Assembly: GCA_023262065.1 (NCBI GenBank) | Contig: JALRDW010000117.1 | Location: 1-6,295, forward strand | Length of the DNA stretch: 6,295 nt | From: Acidimicrobiia bacterium | Lineage (GTDB): Bacteria > Actinomycetota > Acidimicrobiia > IMCC26256 | Reading direction: 5' to 3' | Part shown: piece by piece, positions 4,621 to 6,295 of the stretch | Layout of the letters: every line of letters begins with the position of its first letter | Position numbering within the stretch: position 1 is the stretch's first letter | Notes under the pieces: model-generated | Told to the model about the DNA's origin: nothing | Databases searched by the model: none | What the model saw: the letters and a program-made list of their open reading frames with translations, nothing else | Translations under genes and position numbers: made by a program

Positions 4621-5658
4621 GTGCGGATCCTCGTCACCGGTCTCGGCACCTTCTGGGGCAGCCGCCTCGCGCAGGCGCTCGAGGCGCTCGACGACGTCGA
4701 GGTGATCGTCGGTCTCGACACCGATGAGCCCCGGCTCCCGCTCGAGCGCACCGAGTTCGTGCGGGCCGACTCGGACTACTCGATCCTGCAGCGGATCGTG
4801 AAGGCCACCCGGGTCGACACGATCCTGCACACCCACCTGCTCGTCGACTCCACCGAGCACGGCACCCGACGGATGCACGAGGTCAACGTCATCGGGACGA
4901 TGAACCTGCTCGCCGCCGCAGGAGCCGCCGGCAGCACCGTGCGCAAGCTCATCGTGAAGTCGTCGACCCTCATCTACGGCGCGGGCAAGCGCGACCCGTA
5001 CTTCTTCCGTGAGGAGATGGAGCGCACCACCCCGCCGCGCACCGAGGTCGAACGCTCCCTGCTCGAGACCTCGGCCTTCGTGCGCGACTTCGCCGTCGAC
5101 AACCCGCACGTCATCGTGACGAAGCTGCGGTTCTGCAACGTGCTCGGCGACGACATCTCCTCGCCGTTCTCGAAGGCCCTGCGACTCCCGATCGTGCCCG
5201 AGATCATGGGCTTCGACCCCCGCCTGCAGTTCATCCACGAGGACGACATCACCCGGGCGCTCGTCTTCGCGACCCAGAACGACGTCCCCGGCGTGTTCAA
5301 CGTGGCGGGTCGGGGCACGATGCCGTGGAGCGAGGTGTGCCGGGTCGTCGGCAAGCGCCGGGTGCCGCTGCCGCCCGTGCTCACGAACTGGGCCGCCGAG
5401 CCGCTGCGCATGGCCCGGGTCGTCGACCTGCCCCCCGAGGTGCTCGACCTCCTGCGGTACGGCCGCGTCGTGGACACCCGGGCGTTCCGCCGCGCCGGGT
5501 TCGAGTACCAGTACACGACCGCGGCCACCGTGAACGCGTTCGCCCGCAGCCTGCGCCTCGAGGGCGTCATCGGTGACAACAACCCGTCGTACCGGTACCA
5601 ACGTGACGTCGAGACCTTCTTCCGCCACTCCCCCGCCGTCCACCGCGAAGGATCCTGA
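4621..5658 (+). CDS. Atypical SDR, NAD-dependent epimerase/dehydratase-like
   Basis: This 345-residue protein (GTG 4621 to TGA 5656-5658) has the extended-SDR Rossmann fold. It starts VRILVTGLGTFWG, a variant of TGxxGxxG in which the middle Gly is Thr10. Asp33 follows the second strand (GLD) and could bind the NAD ribose. HTHLLVDST (70-78), NVIGTMNLL (89-97), SSTLIYG (114-120), LRFCNVLG (169-176), QFIHEDD (203-209) and FNVAG (226-230) match the family order. Residues 131-160 contain no Tyr or Lys, so the catalytic Tyr-x-x-x-Lys is absent; a nucleotide-sugar epimerase activity is therefore doubtful. It may bind NAD or a ligand without classical catalysis. GTG 4612 is an alternative start (+3 residues, overlapping the upstream gene); GTG 4621 is chosen because the Rossmann strand begins there. 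It is tightly coupled to the acyltransferase (2-base gap) and the crotonase (1-base gap). Confidence 0.88.
   Translation: MRILVTGLGTFWGSRLAQALEALDDVEVIVGLDTDEPRLPLERTEFVRADSDYSILQRIVKATRVDTILHTHLLVDSTEHGTRRMHEVNVIGTMNLLAAAGAAGSTVRKLIVKSSTLIYGAGKRDPYFFREEMERTTPPRTEVERSLLETSAFVRDFAVDNPHVIVTKLRFCNVLGDDISSPFSKALRLPIVPEIMGFDPRLQFIHEDDITRALVFATQNDVPGVFNVAGRGTMPWSEVCRVVGKRRVPLPPVLTNWAAEPLRMARVVDLPPEVLDLLRYGRVVDTRAFRRAGFEYQYTTAATVNAFARSLRLEGVIGDNNPSYRYQRDVETFFRHSPAVHREGS
5647..5652 (+). promoter_or_regulatory. Ribosome binding site (GAAGGA) for the crotonase gene
   Basis: GAAGGA lies within the last codons of the SDR gene and is separated by 7 bases from ATG 5660, good Shine-Dalgarno spacing. It fixes this start and supports translation as an internal operon gene, in contrast to the leaderless-looking starts at 618 and 685. 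Confidence 0.65.
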
Positions 5659-5659
5659 G

Positions 5660-6295
5660 ATGCCCGTCCACGTCGAACGCCGCGGCCGTGTCGAGGTCAT
5701 CACGATCGACGACGCCGAGCGCCGCAACGTGCTCTCCGACGACCTCGTCGCCGGCATCGTGGCCGCGATCGACGCCGCCGAGGCCGATGAGGGGGTCGGC
5801 GCGCTCGTCATCACCGGGGCCGGCCGGGCCTTCTGCGCCGGGGCCGACCTCAGCGACCTCGCGGCGATGGGCAACGGCGACCGCGAGCCCGGCTCGGTGG
5901 TCGGCGTCTACGAGGGGTTCCTCCGGGTGCTGCGCTCGCCCCTGCCGACCGTGGCCGCGGTGAACGGCCCGGCCGTCGGGGCGGGCTTCAACCTCGCCCT
6001 CGCCGCCGACCTGCGCATCGCCGCCGAGTCGGCGCGCTTCGACGCCCGCTTCCTCCAGATCGGCATCCACCCGGGCGGGGGCCACACCTGGCTCCTGGAC
6101 CGGGCCGTCGGCCCGCAGGCGGCAGCCGCGATCGACCTGTTCGGCAACCGCCTCGACGGTGCCGCAGGGTCTGCTCCACCGAGCGGGCGGTGTCGCCCTC
6201 GGGTTCGAAGTTCTGCGGGAAATCCACGAGGAAGTCCTGGATGGCCTGCGGGGTGGCGAGCCGGGCCAGCGTGCGCGCCGCGGTCAGGCTCAGGC
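5660..6295 (+). CDS. Enoyl-CoA hydratase/isomerase (crotonase) family protein, 3' end replaced
   Basis: The frame starts at ATG 5660 and is open to the window edge, but only residues 1-167 (to about 6160) belong to the crotonase family. Two oxyanion-hole segments are clear: GRAFCAGADL (55-64) and NGPAVGAGFNLALAADLRIA (102-121). IGIHPGGGHTWLL (134-146) and VGPQAAAAIDLFGNRLDG (150-167) follow. These proteins act on acyl-CoA thioesters in the cytosol, commonly in fatty-acid or steroid degradation. Aligned to rat mitochondrial hydratase, Glu144 is Asn111 and Glu164 is Phe131, so simple hydration is unlikely and isomerase, hydrolase or another crotonase reaction is possible. Family members usually have 250-270 residues; the expected C-terminal trimerisation helices are missing. 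The 45 residues after 167 are Arg/Pro/Gly/Ser-rich, antisense to another coding sequence, and not real protein. Confidence 0.85.
   Translation, partial: MPVHVERRGRVEVITIDDAERRNVLSDDLVAGIVAAIDAAEADEGVGALVITGAGRAFCAGADLSDLAAMGNGDREPGSVVGVYEGFLRVLRSPLPTVAAVNGPAVGAGFNLALAADLRIAAESARFDARFLQIGIHPGGGHTWLLDRAVGPQAAAAIDLFGNRLDGAAGSAPPSGRCRPRVRSSAGNPRGSPGWPAGWRAGPACAPRSGSG
6152..6170. other. Abrupt junction between two unrelated coding sequences
   Basis: Crotonase similarity on the + strand ends with LDG at 6160, just where the family continues into its C-terminal helices. Transglutaminase-like similarity on the minus strand ends with RSVEQTLR at about 6162. Both are cut in mid-domain at the same place. 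The sequence GACGGTGCCG around 6155-6164 could plausibly belong to either gene, which would fit joining through a short shared sequence. Confidence 0.6.
6162..6295 (-). pseudogene. Fragment of a transglutaminase-like protein, truncated at both ends
   Basis: Read on the minus strand from 6293, the last bases of the window give 44 residues with good actinobacterial codon use. They begin LSLTAARTLARLATPQAIQD and continue with FLVDFPQNFEPEGDTARSVEQTLR. The 'sPqaiqdfLd..p.N.e..gdT.rs....Lr' pattern resembles the region just before the catalytic Cys-containing block of bacterial transglutaminase-like proteins. The identification is from pattern memory and is moderate. After Leu-Arg at about 6162 the frame stays open, but the residues become a Gly/Arg/Pro-rich shadow of the crotonase gene. 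The expected Cys block is absent. The N-terminus lies beyond the window. It is either a broken gene or part of an assembly chimera. Confidence 0.5.

Noticed and set aside
4975..4989. Y119-GAG-K123 in the SDR protein as the catalytic Tyr-x-x-x-Lys
   Set aside because: This Tyr belongs to the SSxxxYG motif, which precedes the catalytic site in extended SDRs. The spacing match is probably coincidental.
3374..5874. Long minus-strand open frames antisense to the acyltransferase, SDR and crotonase genes
   Set aside because: The translations are repetitive Arg/Gly/Glu/Val-rich antisense shadows with no recognisable domain, while the + strand carries clear family motifs throughout.
1..6295. Mobile element, CRISPR array, toxin-antitoxin or defence system
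   Set aside because: I found no transposase, integrase, regularly spaced repeats, terminal inverted repeats or defence-family motifs on either strand. The proteins that could be named are membrane, transport or lipid-enzyme families.

Overview
This window is very GC-rich, with codons that overwhelmingly end in G or C. Its families are typical of Actinomycetota: a DUF2510+DUF4328 membrane protein, a DUF6941-like protein, and a lysophospholipid-acyltransferase/atypical-SDR pair. The tRNA gene has no encoded CCA, and several gene starts look leaderless behind a TANNNT -10 box. An actinobacterium is well supported. A placement in or near Acidimicrobiia is only my impression. The window probably lies at a contig end, because its last ~135 bases do not continue the gene they follow.

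Layout. Bases 1-200 hold the C-terminal end of an unrecognised + strand gene. It converges, 10 bases away, on a minus-strand DUF6941-like gene (211-618). A short divergent promoter region follows, then the DUF2510/DUF4328 membrane protein (685-1617, +). A tRNA-Leu(UAA) lies on the minus strand at 1631-1713. The small minus-strand gene at 1678-2076 runs into it: the gene's last 11 codons are bases 1-33 of the tRNA and its stop codon is the anticodon. A divergent intergenic region with a 7-7-7 dyad separates this gene from a MATE/DinF-type transporter (2211-3572, +).

Then comes a tightly packed + strand cluster: a lysophospholipid acyltransferase-like protein (3650-4618), an atypical NAD-binding SDR/epimerase-like protein (4621-5658, 2 bases later) and an enoyl-CoA hydratase/isomerase-family protein (from 5660, 1 base later). 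These three are probably co-transcribed. Together they suggest a lipid- or acyl-CoA-related unit, but the SDR lacks its catalytic Tyr-x-x-x-Lys and the crotonase lacks both hydratase glutamates, so the textbook reactions should not be assumed.

Near 6160 the crotonase similarity stops abruptly. The remaining ~135 bases read as a minus-strand transglutaminase-like fragment that is itself cut at the same point. I read this as a chimeric join, either assembly-made or a real rearrangement. I found no mobile element, CRISPR array or defence system. The points most worth a second look are the gene-into-tRNA overlap, the end-of-window chimera and the catalytically atypical enzymes.
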